Positions 18,818 through 27,440 of a stretch of DNA of 64,000 nucleotides are shown here, piece by piece (within the stretch, counting starts at the first letter, position 1; each line of letters starts with the position of its first letter). The translations under genes and the position numbers were made by a program. Origin of the DNA: Macropodus opercularis (taxonomy: Eukaryota; Chordata; Actinopteri; Anabantiformes; Osphronemidae); assembly GCA_030770545.1 (NCBI GenBank), contig JAUCMP010000031.1, forward strand, positions 774,001 to 838,000, in the 5' to 3' direction. The notes beneath the pieces are model-generated. The model was not told the DNA's origin. It ran no database searches and saw only the letters and a list, made by a program, of their open reading frames with translations.

Positions 18818-21017
18818 TTGAAGAAAAGGAAGGTGGTATGGGAGGGCTGCAGCCACCTTTTTCAAAGCTCAGGGGTTTCCGTTGTTCACGGTGGTTCACA
18901 AGCCCAGCTTCTATCCCCTCATGTTCTGCAGAAAGGTTCTCAGGGGCACTTAACATGGGGCTGCAGCCCCCCTTCAGTGTCACCAAGCACTCCCTGGTTC
19001 ACCCAAGCAGCCACGCTTGGTCAAAGTTTTCTAAAAGAGGAAATAAAATATGCACTTCTGCAGCCAGGCACATGGCCAAGGGCAGAATGCAAAAACAAAA
19101 TAAAGAAAAAGAAAAAGGTTTGTCAGGCCTCGCCGCCCCCACAAGAGGGCGTACGCGGCCTGCAGACAGGGGAGAAATCCCCTTGTCACGGGGAAGTGAC
19201 GTCATCTACGTGCAACACACCCAGCCCTTTGATGGCCCGCACAACCCAATGGTGCGCATGCGCGCCTCCCCCGTGGGTACTAAACACAATTTCTCGAGGT
19301 TACAGACTACAATTCGCAGTGAAACCACCCCGATTCAGCGGGATACTGTTCTCACTGGCGCGAGGGGAGTCTGCGCTCGTCTTAGAAGACGAAATAAACA
19401 CTCTGTTACGCAAACGAGCGATCAGAGCTGTACCGAGCGAGGAAGCCTGTCAAGGTTTTTACTCCCGGTACTTCGTTGTCCCGAAGAAGGGCGGCGCGTC
19501 ACTGCGGCCCATTCTGGATCTTCGGGTGCTAAACAAGCACTTACGAAAGTACACATTCAGAATGTTAACACACAGAGCGCTCTGTCACTCGATTCGCCCA
19601 AGAGATTGGTTTGTGACGATCGATCTGGCAGACGCTTATTTTCACATCGCTGTCTATCCGCCACACAGGAAATTCCTCTGGTTTGCATATCGAGGCACGG
19701 CCTACGAGTATCAGACCATCCCGTTTGGTCTCTCGCTAGCTCCGAGAGTGTTCAGCAAGTGTGTGGAAGCAGCTCTGACACTGTTGAGAATCAGCGGCAT
19801 CAGAATATTCTCATACATAGACGATTATTTGATATGCTCCCACTCGCGAGAACAGGCGCTGCGGGACTCCGCAGTGGTGGTTTCCCATCTCGGCAACCTC
19901 GGTTTCAGAATCAACCGGGAAAAAAGCCGTTTGGTGCCGGCTCAGTGCACGGACTATCTGGGGCTCAGTATAAATTCCCTTTCCTATCGTGTCTCATTAA
20001 GGAGAGGATCGGTTCGTTCACACAATGCCTCGCTTATTTTCAGCTTGGGGAGAACGTATCGTTCAGACTGTGCCTCCGACTCCTCGGCCTTATGGCTTCA
20101 GTCATCTCGGTGGTGCGCTTGGGGCTGCTGTTAATGAGGGACTTTCAACGCTGGGTTGCGTCCCTGCGGCTCTGCCCGCGGCACCTCCGACGCAGAGTGA
20201 CGGTGACTCGCGAATGCATCTTGGCCCTCCAGCTGTGGAGAGAGCCGGGTACTCTGGCGTCGGGAGTTCCTCTAGGGGCGGTGCTAACCAGGAGGACGCT
20301 GACAACAGATGCGTCACTGTCAGGCTGGGGCGCCACCTTTATGGGGAGAGCCGTGAACGGCGTTTGGACCCCGGAAATGGCTCGGAGCCACATAAATGTT
20401 TTGGAGCTACAAGCGGTGGTTTTAGCTCTGAAACATTTTCAGGGTTTCCTACAGGGCCATCATGTCCTGGTAAAGTCGGACAACTCCACGGTTGTAGCTT
20501 ATATCAACCGCCAAGGGGGCACTCGGTCCATGCAGTTACATATGTTAGCCCAGAGGCTAATTCTGTGGAGCAGCGCCAGGTTTTTATCCCTACGGGCGAC
20601 TCACGTGTTGAACCGTGGCGCCGATCTGCTGTCAAGGGGAAATCCCTTGTACGGAGAATGGAGACTCCACCCACAGGTGGTGGAGCAGATTTGGGAGCGG
20701 TTCAGGCCCTGCGTTTTTCTCCCTCTCCGATGCGGACGCCTCCCTGGGGGTGGATGCTTTACCTCATACGTGGCCTCGGGACCTACTGTATGCTTTCCCG
20801 CCTCTCAGCCTGATCTGCCCAACCCTCTCCAGAGTGAGGTAACAGAGCTTATCATTGATCCTGATAGCCCCTCGCTGGCCATCCAAGAGCTGGATGGCGG
20901 AAGTAGTCCAGCTGCTGGTGAAGGAGCCATGGCCCCTCCCAGGCGGGCGGAGAAATTTTCCACCCTCACCCAGACAGGCTGGCTCTTTGGGCCTGGCACG
21001 TGAAAGGTGGAACTTGA
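18818..21017 (+). pseudogene. DIRS copy 2 reverse transcriptase-RNase H, broken
   Basis: The RT half is intact in one frame from about 18818 to 19990. It includes YFVVPKKGG, RPILDLRVLNKHL, TIDLADAYFHIAVYPPH, QTIPFGLSLAPRVFSKC, YIDD at 19814-19825 and the DYLGLSINS block lost from copy 1. A 4-bp loss near 19999 (copy 1 has ATTAACGAAGGAG) shifts the frame. RNase H then continues in the frame that ends at 21003, with TTDASLSGWGA, LELQAVVLALKHF and SDNSTVVAYINRQ. Further losses lie after 20607 (CCTGGTG missing) and near 20705 and 20935, so the connection and thumb-like tail are damaged. RT-RNase H would copy the element RNA into DNA. Confidence 0.9.
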
Positions 21018-22038
21018 ATGCAGCAGGCCTACCTCCTGGAGTTGTCGACACGATTCAGAACGCAAGAGCTGCGTCCACCCGTCGTCTGTATGGTGGGAAG
21101 TGGCGTATGTTTGAGGAATGGTGTGAGTCTAGGGCCACTGTTTCTTTTCAGTGTTCAGTGGTGGATATTCTATGCTTCCTTCAGGACTTATTGTAGAAAG
21201 GAAGAGCCTTTTCTACCATTAAGGTCTATTTGGCAGCGATTTCAGCATGCCACGTGGGTTTCGGTGATAAATCGGCTGGCCAGCACCCGTTGATTTGTCA
21301 GTTTATGAAAGGGGCCCGTTGCAGGCTCCCAGTTTCCAGGTCCTTGGTTCCTGTGTGGGATTTGATGTTGGTCTTAGATGCCCTCTCTCATCACCCATTT
21401 GAGCCTATTGATGCTGTGGGTTTTGAGTTTCTCTCACTTAAAACTGCACTGCTATTGGCCCTTACCACGGCAAAACGTGTTAGCGACTTGCAGGCGTTTT
21501 CTATCAGCCCCCCTTGCTTGCAGTGGGCCCCAGGGTTAGCAAAGGCTTATCTCAGGCCCAATCCTGCGTTTGTTCCCAAGGTTTTGGATCCCTCATACAG
21601 GTGCTCTACTGTGGAGCTGTTAGCTTTCCACGCGCCCCCTTTTCTCTCAGAAGAGGAACAACGGCTAAACACCTTATGTCCCGTTAGGGCCCTCCGCACT
21701 TATGTGGACAGGACGGCTGTTTTCAGGAAGTCAGACCAGCTGTTCGTTTCATGGGCTGCCCCTCATAAGGGAAAGCCGCTATCTCGCCAGAGACTGTCCC
21801 ACTGGATTGTGAAGGCCATAAGTCTGGCATACGAGTGCAAGGGAGCCCAGCCCCCTCAGGGTCTGAGAGCCCACTCTACGAGGGGCATGGCCACTTCGTG
21901 GGCTCTGTTTAGGGGAATTTCAGTGCTTCAGCTAGCTGGGCGACTCCACACACGTTTGTGCAGTTTTACAGGCTGGATGTGGCCAAACCTTCTCTGGCTC
22001 ATGCAGTCTTAGAGGCGGAGGGATCAGACTCGGTTTGA
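21008..22038 (+). pseudogene. DIRS copy 2 tyrosine recombinase, stop plus frameshift
   Basis: The N-terminal part retains RRLYGGKWRMFEEWC, partly deleted in copy 1. The TAG at 21194-21196 is the same one seen in copy 1. The catalytic Arg (AKRVSDL) and the AHSTRG motif are present. A 13-bp loss after 21924 then shifts the frame, so the catalytic Tyr block is read out of frame. The end at 22036-22038 is the homologous stop. Inactive as written. Confidence 0.88.
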
Positions 22039-22111
22039 TTCAGTGGTTGTTGATCCCTCTTTATTTTGGCTTCGGGAGATTATATATGCAATCCGGGAGT
22101 GGGCTATATCT

Positions 22112-22199
22112 CCCATAGTGAAACACCGAGCGAAGTTAGAAAAAGAACGTTGGGTTACTTAACGTAAACCCTGGTTGATAACAGAGTGAGGTGTTTCAC
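22112..22199 (+). repeat. DIRS copy 2 internal complementary region
   Basis: The reverse complement of the left end joins that of the right end at 22148/22149, as in copy 1. A 4-bp CTTT is missing from GGTTCTTTGATAAC. Confidence 0.9.
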
Positions 22200-22239
22200 C
22201 AACACTCCCCTCCTTGCATGGGCACGGAAAGAAAGCCAC

Positions 22240-22432
22240 TTAGAATGGCTTAGGAGGGGAGGTCGACCGTGTCAATATGAGGTGGGCGGAGCCTGGACAC
22301 GGCTCGACCTGTCTGTCAGGGACAGACGTGATGTCATTGGAGCTTCCATAGTTGGTCACGCCAGAGCGGTTCCCATAGTGAAACACCTCACTCTGTTATC
22401 AAAGAACCAGGGTTTACGTTAAGTAACCCAAC
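22240..22432 (+). repeat. DIRS copy 2 right inverted terminal repeat
   Basis: Matches 7738-7928 with a handful of substitutions, and ends AAGTAACCCAAC before a flanking GTTTT. In copy 1 the flank after the end is likewise GTTTT. Confidence 0.9.
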
Positions 22433-22435
22433 GTT

Positions 22436-22785
22436 TTCTAGTGTAACACCTGACTTTATCGGTTTTCGTTTCAGTAAGGTGAACACTCTAATGTTTTAAT
22501 ATAGCATGTCATAAAGAAAAGATGAAAAATTATACCAAAAACTGACATGATAAGTAGTTTTTCAAGTGAAATAGAAAAATCTACAGTAATGAATTCACAA
22601 CAGTAGAAAACAATACAGGTAACAATCAGTTCAAGACATTAATCAACTGATCAGAATACATAACCCAAATAATATACAAACATTTTTATCTCCGCTGTAA
22701 AATAATCTTACCTTTGTTTCTCTGTCTTCGTGGAAACGTTATGATTGGTACCAGGTTCATCTGTTCAGCCGACACCACCGATACA
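22436..22785. other. Unassigned A/T-rich DNA
   Basis: No coding frame, terminal repeat or recognised family. Confidence 0.4.
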
Positions 22786-23005
22786 TGATGTCATCAAACA
22801 CTGTGAAGATTGAACTTAAACATTCATGGGCGGCATCTAAACAAGTTGAAACACACATGTTCTGGTCTCAGAGATAAGATAAGATAAGATAATACTTTAT
22901 TTATCCCAAAGTGGGGAAATTCTGGTGACCCAGCAGCAGCAGATAAAATAAAAAAAAGTTGCATGAGCACATGGACATGAACACTTTTCAATATTCAGTT
23001 TAACG
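22786..23005 (+). repeat. Repeated segment A, split by a LINE tail
   Basis: 22786-22870 and 22976-23005 together match 23838-23955. Shared runs include TCATCAAACACTGTGAAGAT and ACACTTTTCAATATTCAGTT. The interruption is a LINE 3' tail at 22871-22975. Confidence 0.8.
22871..22975 (-). mobile_element. Short LINE 3'-end insertion (Rex1/Babar-like)
   Basis: About 105 bp starting GAGATAAGATAAGATAAG followed by TTTATCCCAAAGTGGGG. This is the reverse complement of the 3' end of the LINE at 27370-27440. It is absent from the related segment at 23838, so it is a very short, 5'-truncated insertion on the minus strand. Confidence 0.8.
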
Positions 23006-23297
23006 ACCCAAGCTCTAATTTCATATGCATTTTTTTATTTCTCTTTGCTATTTGGGCTTATTGGAACTTGATGAGTGTAGAAACTAAGAATCATCTTTTG
23101 AAATGATGTAGTTTTAGAGAAAAATGATGTCCACATAAGTGGACACTCGGTCTGAATAGAAAAACAAAACAACAAAGTCACCTTTGTGTAATTCAGTGCT
23201 AAAGTCTTTATTTCCAGACATATGCCAACAAAATATTCAATATTCAAAGTATTTTGCATGAAAAACTGGCAATGCCCTTTTAGGAACTCGTACACAC

Positions 23298-23621
23298 CTA
23301 TTTGTGAAAGGCTGTGTAACAGTTGCGATCAGCTTGTAAGCACAAGAACACCTTGCAGGTCACACAACGCATTCGGCTTCTTCCAGTGCAGACTGGTGCT
23401 CTGCAGCGTGCTGCGTTCTTCAGGCTGATCATCTCTGGGAGATGTGCATTTGCCCTCCTGCGGACTGACACATGGGGCACGGCCGTCACTGGACGTTTTT
23501 TCACTTGTTTTGAGTCGTCTTCTTCTTCTGACAGCTCTGAAAGGTCTGCATCATCTTCTTGACTGTGATGCTGAGCCAAGAGGTTCCTAGCCACTTCCAT
23601 ACGGAACTCAAGGACCTGCAT
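23298..23621 (-). pseudogene. piggyBac-derived transposase, C-terminal fragment
   Basis: The minus-strand frame from 23621 (MQVLEFRMEVARNLLAQ) has an acidic/serine linker (ADLSELSEEEDDS). It ends in a cysteine-rich block with CRAPVCTGRSRMRCVTCKVF and LCLQADRNCYTAFH, the C-terminal zinc-binding domain of PGBD-type transposases. The catalytic DDD core is absent. Flanking DNA has no clean TTAA pair or terminal repeats that I could pair, so this is a scrap, or possibly the last exon of a domesticated gene. The first reading is more likely. Confidence 0.65.
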
Positions 23622-23663
23622 GATGGTAGGGTTAGCTCTACCAGCTCACCTCAGACGTGTTAA

Positions 23664-23837
23664 GGTTCGTTGAAAGAATGATGGCTTCACTCGCAACAGC
23701 GCTTGAGTGCAGGATGTAATTTTATTAACAGCGCCAAAATGCAGGTCCAGGGTGAAGGTACTCCACACAGTCAGTTGGTGCCGCTCCCTCGGCGGTGACA
23801 AGCAGGCGCTTCGTCACAACGACATATTGTAATGTAC
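23664..23837. other. Unassigned sequence after the piggyBac fragment
   Basis: No frame or recognised repeat. It contains a GGATGTAATTTTATTAACAG stretch and leads directly into repeated segment B. Confidence 0.35.
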
Positions 23838-23955
23838 GTGATGTCATCAAACACTGTGAAGATTGAATTTAAACATTCATGGGCGACATCTAAACAAGTT
23901 GAAACTCACATGTTCTGGTCTCACATAAACACTTTTCAATATTCAGTTTAAGGTT
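23838..23955 (+). repeat. Repeated segment B
   Basis: The uninterrupted relative of 22786-23005. It defines the LINE tail there as an insertion. Its first 27 bp also match 14037-14063. Confidence 0.8.
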
Positions 23956-24029
23956 TGACTTTCAATACAACGAAAAGATTAGCAAGTAAAAATACAACAT
24001 GTACCGTAGCAGCAATGCAATATGTCCCG

Positions 24030-24236
24030 CCCGTAAATGTTCTCAGCCAATCAGATCCAAACTACTTTGTAACCATGACGACCATGGCGCAGAGGTACTC
24101 GGGAAACTCACGTTGCAACTAGAACATCCAATATGGCGGCGTCCGGCACCAGCACACACTCTACTCATTTAAGAAAAATGTAAAACTGTAGCAACTGACA
24201 GAGAAGAAGAAAAAGCTGAAAGCTGGGCAGGTAGGT
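24030..24236 (+). promoter_or_regulatory. Promoter / first-exon-like patch of an unknown host gene
   Basis: AGCCAATCAGATCC (CCAAT box, about 24049) is followed 80 bp later by CCAATATGGCGGCGTCCGG (24128-24146), which resembles the YY1-type ATGGCGGC element at housekeeping gene starts. An ATG at 24133 opens only a 16-codon frame. A good splice donor, GGCAG|GTAGGT, lies at 24230/24231. It could be the 5' end of a gene whose other exons lie elsewhere, or a stranded relic. No downstream exon was found before the satellite. Confidence 0.3.
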
Positions 24237-24829
24237 GGCCTCTTCACTGAAATGTTTACTGTGTACAGTAGCGCTGCTACATGTTTGAATACACAAAACT
24301 TAAAGCTAACGTAGCAATGTCGCTAACAAGCTAACGTGAGGCTAACTGCTGACAATATGTACACAACCACTGTATAACAAGGTTTGGACCAGTTTGTTAG
24401 CAGTGTATCAACCAGACCTGTGTTTGTGTTGGACATGTGTCCTTCCACAGAACTGTAGTAGATAATTAATAACGATTTAAAAGTTCTAAATTTACTTATC
24501 AATTACTGCATAAATGAAGTGTATATCTTGTTGTGCCTTTATTTAATAACTTATTCCTGAATGTGTTACAAGTTAGCAACATGCTCTGGTTTGTACATGG
24601 GGCTATGGTAGAAACAATATTTGTAGTTCCAACAGCTGTGCAGCTCACAAGAAAGTGTTGCACACAGCTTGGTAAGGCAAAGACAAAAGAAGATGTTCAG
24701 TCCAAAGAAACAGCTAAAATGTCCACAAAACCCACTCCCTGTTAATAATTACTAACAGAAACATTTACTTTTTAACTCCAGCATGTTTCTTTGTGGACAC
24801 ATTTGTAAATGTGCCTATTCCCGTTCTGC
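24237..24829. other. Unassigned DNA, intron-like
   Basis: A/T-rich, no credible frame. The 70-codon open stretch at 24533-24745 has no family features. Confidence 0.35.
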
Positions 24830-25380
24830 TTCATCAGCACGACTGAGAAGATCGCTGAGTGAATCTCCACTGCACCGTCGAGTCACCACGAAGGACTTCA
24901 TCACTACACATCTGTACAGTGCAACAGTGTCTCTGGTGACAAGGGGAGGGAAACCTAACGGTGCTAACGCAACTCCCCACGACACCATGAGGACCAGTTG
25001 TTCAGGTGAAGTCCCAGCAAGCTGTCTGCCACTGCACCAGCACAGAGGACCAAGACGAGAAAGCTGCTATGAATCGGCATCCGGGTTGGATCTGGCAGAA
25101 GTAGGTACTGACACAACCACTGAGCAGTGTGAGAAATACCCTGTGTGTTGTAGAACTCAGTTCAAATATTCCATTTATATTCCTGTTACCCCTTTGGCTG
25201 TTGCTAAGGTTTTCCACTGAGCCCTGAAGATTAAGGCATGTATTTGTGTATTGGGTGTATTTTTCATAACAGCAGTAATAGTCTTTGCAATTATTTGGAG
25301 TAAACCCGTCTGTGGAGCTGGATGGATTCCATGTTTAAGCAGTGGAAAGTTTTCATCTTGTTAGAAGTGACATCTTGAAT
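24830..25380 (+). mobile_element. Second ERV remnant: env leader fused by deletion to env tail
   Basis: About 24900-25050 matches the spacer of the first ERV (1345-1500). It is followed by a leader-like frame and, at about 25245-25310, by a hydrophobic stretch (VLGVFFITAVIVFAIIW). From 25311, CTGGATGGATTCC and the next 35 bases match 10024-10071 in the transmembrane subunit of the first ERV. So leader and membrane-proximal env are joined with most of env lost. Homology stops near 25370, just before the satellite begins. Confidence 0.7.
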
Positions 25381-25410
25381 AGTTTCACTAGTGTGACGGG
25401 TGGTTCAATT

Positions 25411-26454
25411 GACCCTGACTTTGTAATGACTATCACTGACTGCAATGAAGATCTCTTGCTATTCCCTGACTTTGTAATGACAATCGCTGACTGCAATGAA
25501 GATCTCTTGCTATGCACTGACTCAAGAGTGACTAACGCTGACTGCAATGAAGATCTCTTGCTATTCCCTGACTTTGTAATGACAATCGCTGACTGCAATG
25601 AAGATCTCTTGCTATGCACTGACTCAAGAGTGACTAACGCTGACTGCAATGAAGATCTCTTGCTATTCCCTGACTTTGTAATGACAATCGCTGACTGCAA
25701 TGAAGATCTCTTGCTTTTCCCTGACTTTGTAATGACTATCACTGACTGCATTGAAAATCTCTTGATATGCACTGACTTTGTAATGACTATCACTGACTGC
25801 AATGAAGATCTCTTGATATGCACTGACTTTGTAATGACAATCGCTGACTGAAATGAAGATCTCTTGCTATTGCCTGACTTTGTATTGACAATCGCTGACT
25901 GCAATTAAGATCTCTTGCTATTCCCTGACTTTGTAATGACTATCACTGACTGCAATGAAGATCTCTTGCTATTCCCTGACTTTGTAATGACAATCGGTGA
26001 CTGCAATGAAGATCTCTTGCTATTCCCTGACTTTGTAATGACAATCGTTGACTGCAATGAAGATCTCTTGCTATTCCCTGACTTTGTAATGACAATCGCT
26101 GACTGCAATGAAGATCTCTTGCTTTTCCCTGACTTTGTACTAATAATCTCTCACTGCAATGAAGATCTCTTGCTTTTCCCTGACTTTGTAATGACTATCA
26201 CTGACTGCAATGAAGATCTCTTGTTATTCCCTGATTTTGTAATGATAATCGCTCACTGCAATGAAGATCTCTTGCTATTCCCTGACTTTGTAATGACTAT
26301 CACTGACTGCAATGAAGATCTCTTGCTGTGCATTGACTTTGTAATGACAATCGTTGACTGCAATGAAAATCTCTTGCTATGCACTGACTTTGTAATGATA
26401 ATCGCTCACTGCAATGAAGATCTCTTGCTATTCCCTGACTTTGTAATGACAATT
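25411..26454 (+). repeat. 51-bp satellite array, block 1
   Basis: Head-to-tail monomers of 51 bp; a typical one is 28699-28749 (starts TGACTTTGTAATGACAATCG, contains AGATCT, ends GCTATTCCC). This block has about 20 monomers and ends at the Rex1-like LINE. It includes two copies of an odd monomer with GACTCAAGAGTGACTAACGC in place of the usual first half. There are no spacers between monomers. Roughly 59% A+T. One CpG in most monomers. Confidence 0.97.
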
Positions 26455-27440
26455 GCAACTTCTGCCACCTGCAGAAGTTCTCGGACGACACTGCGATTGT
26501 TGGATGTGTATCTGGGGGGAACGAGCTGGAGTATAGGGGGGTCATCACAGACTTTGTGGACTGGTGTGAAGATAACCACCTGGTTCTGAACACCAGCAAA
26601 ACGAAGGAGCTGGTGATTGACTTCCGGCGTAAACCAGCACCACCGCCGCCGGTTTGCATAAGGGGTTCTGCGATCGAGATGGTGGACACTTACAAATATC
26701 TGGGTGTCCACCTCAACAAAAACCTGGACTGGACTGACAACTCGGATGCCCTGTACAGGAGGGGCCAGAGTCGCCTCCACCTGCTGAGGCGACTGAGGTC
26801 CTTTGGGGTGTGCAGGGCTCTCCTACGGACTGTGTATGACACGGTGGTGGCATCGGCAGTCCTCTACGGCGTTGTGTGCTGGGCAGGCGGCAGCACGGAC
26901 AGAGACAGAAAAAGACTGAACAAACTGGTAAAGAAAGCTGGCTCTGTCCTGGGCTGCCCACTGGAGTCCATCGAGGTGGTGGCCGATAGAAGGACGCGGG
27001 CGAAACTGTCGTCCATCATGGCCAACCCCTCCCACCCCCTGCACCAAACCGTGGAGGACCAACGCAGCTCGCACAGCGTGAGACTGCTGCACCCGAAGTG
27101 CAGGACTGAGCGCTACCGGAGGTCCTTCATACCCACGGCAATAAGACTCTACAACACATCAACATGACTGTAAAGCATGTTTTATAGTGTGATGTGTGCC
27201 GTGCGGTGAGCATGTTTGCATGTATGTTGTTATTTGTTTTTTTGTTATTTGGCACTTTTGCACTTTATGTTTATGTTGAGATATGTACATCTTTTTCTTT
27301 CTTTTTGTACATAATGTATAATGTATAACACATTTTTACTCTATTTTTTTTCCAACTGTTTTTTTTCTCTGCTGCTGCTGGGTCACCAGAATTTCCCCAC
27401 TGCGGGATTAATAAAGTCTTATCTTATCTTATCTTATCTT
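26455..27440 (+). mobile_element. Rex1/Babar-like LINE, 5'-truncated, inserted in satellite
   Basis: 986 bp between duplicated AATT (26451-26454 and 27441-27444). It ends with ACCAGAATTTCCCCACTGCG, TAATAAAG and four TCTTA/TCTTATCTT units, the tail style of fish Rex1/Babar elements. The uninterrupted satellite site is present elsewhere in the array (for example 29631). Clade name from memory of motifs; a tree of the RT end would confirm it. Confidence 0.85.
26457..27167 (+). CDS. LINE reverse transcriptase, C-terminal part (5'-truncated)
   Basis: One uninterrupted frame from the truncation point to the TGA at 27165-27167. It begins in the RT catalytic motif (KFSDDTAIVG, about 26475-26504, where FSDD stands in for F/YADD). 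Next come WCEDNHLVLNTSKTKELVID and YKYLGVHLNKNLDW, and then the cysteine-poor C-terminal domain ending RYRRSFIPTAIRLYN. Since the element lacks its 5' two thirds it cannot be expressed as a working enzyme. The lack of stops over 236 codons suggests a fairly recent insertion. Minus-strand frames here are shadows. Confidence 0.85.
   Translation, partial: NFCHLQKFSDDTAIVGCVSGGNELEYRGVITDFVDWCEDNHLVLNTSKTKELVIDFRRKPAPPPPVCIRGSAIEMVDTYKYLGVHLNKNLDWTDNSDALYRRGQSRLHLLRRLRSFGVCRALLRTVYDTVVASAVLYGVVCWAGGSTDRDRKRLNKLVKKAGSVLGCPLESIEVVADRRTRAKLSSIMANPSHPLHQTVEDQRSSHSVRLLHPKCRTERYRRSFIPTAIRLYNTST

Larger units (their letters stand above)
14127..22432 (+). mobile_element. DIRS retrotransposon copy 2, carrying a hAT insertion
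   Basis: Same architecture and orientation as copy 1. It starts GTTCTTTTTC, ends AAGTAACCCAAC, and is followed by GTT. It retains the acidic part of gag and the RT junction missing in copy 1. Its own damage comprises a one-base loss and a stop in gag, a two-base loss later in gag, a 4-bp loss in RT, deletions in RNase H, a 13-bp loss in the recombinase and the 2419-bp hAT element. Without the hAT it is about 5.9 kb. Confidence 0.93.

Noticed and set aside
18838..21003. 721-codon frame in DIRS copy 2 as one protein
   Set aside because: Its first part is an out-of-register shadow of gag tail and RT. Only the part after about 20000 is the true RNase H frame, reached through the 4-bp frameshift.
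23000..23663. Complete piggyBac element between TTAA at 23000-23003 and 23660-23663
   Set aside because: No matching inverted ends at the two TTAA sites, and the first TTAA lies inside repeated segment A, where it also occurs in copy B without an insertion.
24533..24745. 70-codon frame as a small gene
   Set aside because: No domain, signal or conservation visible, and A/T-rich intron-like surroundings.
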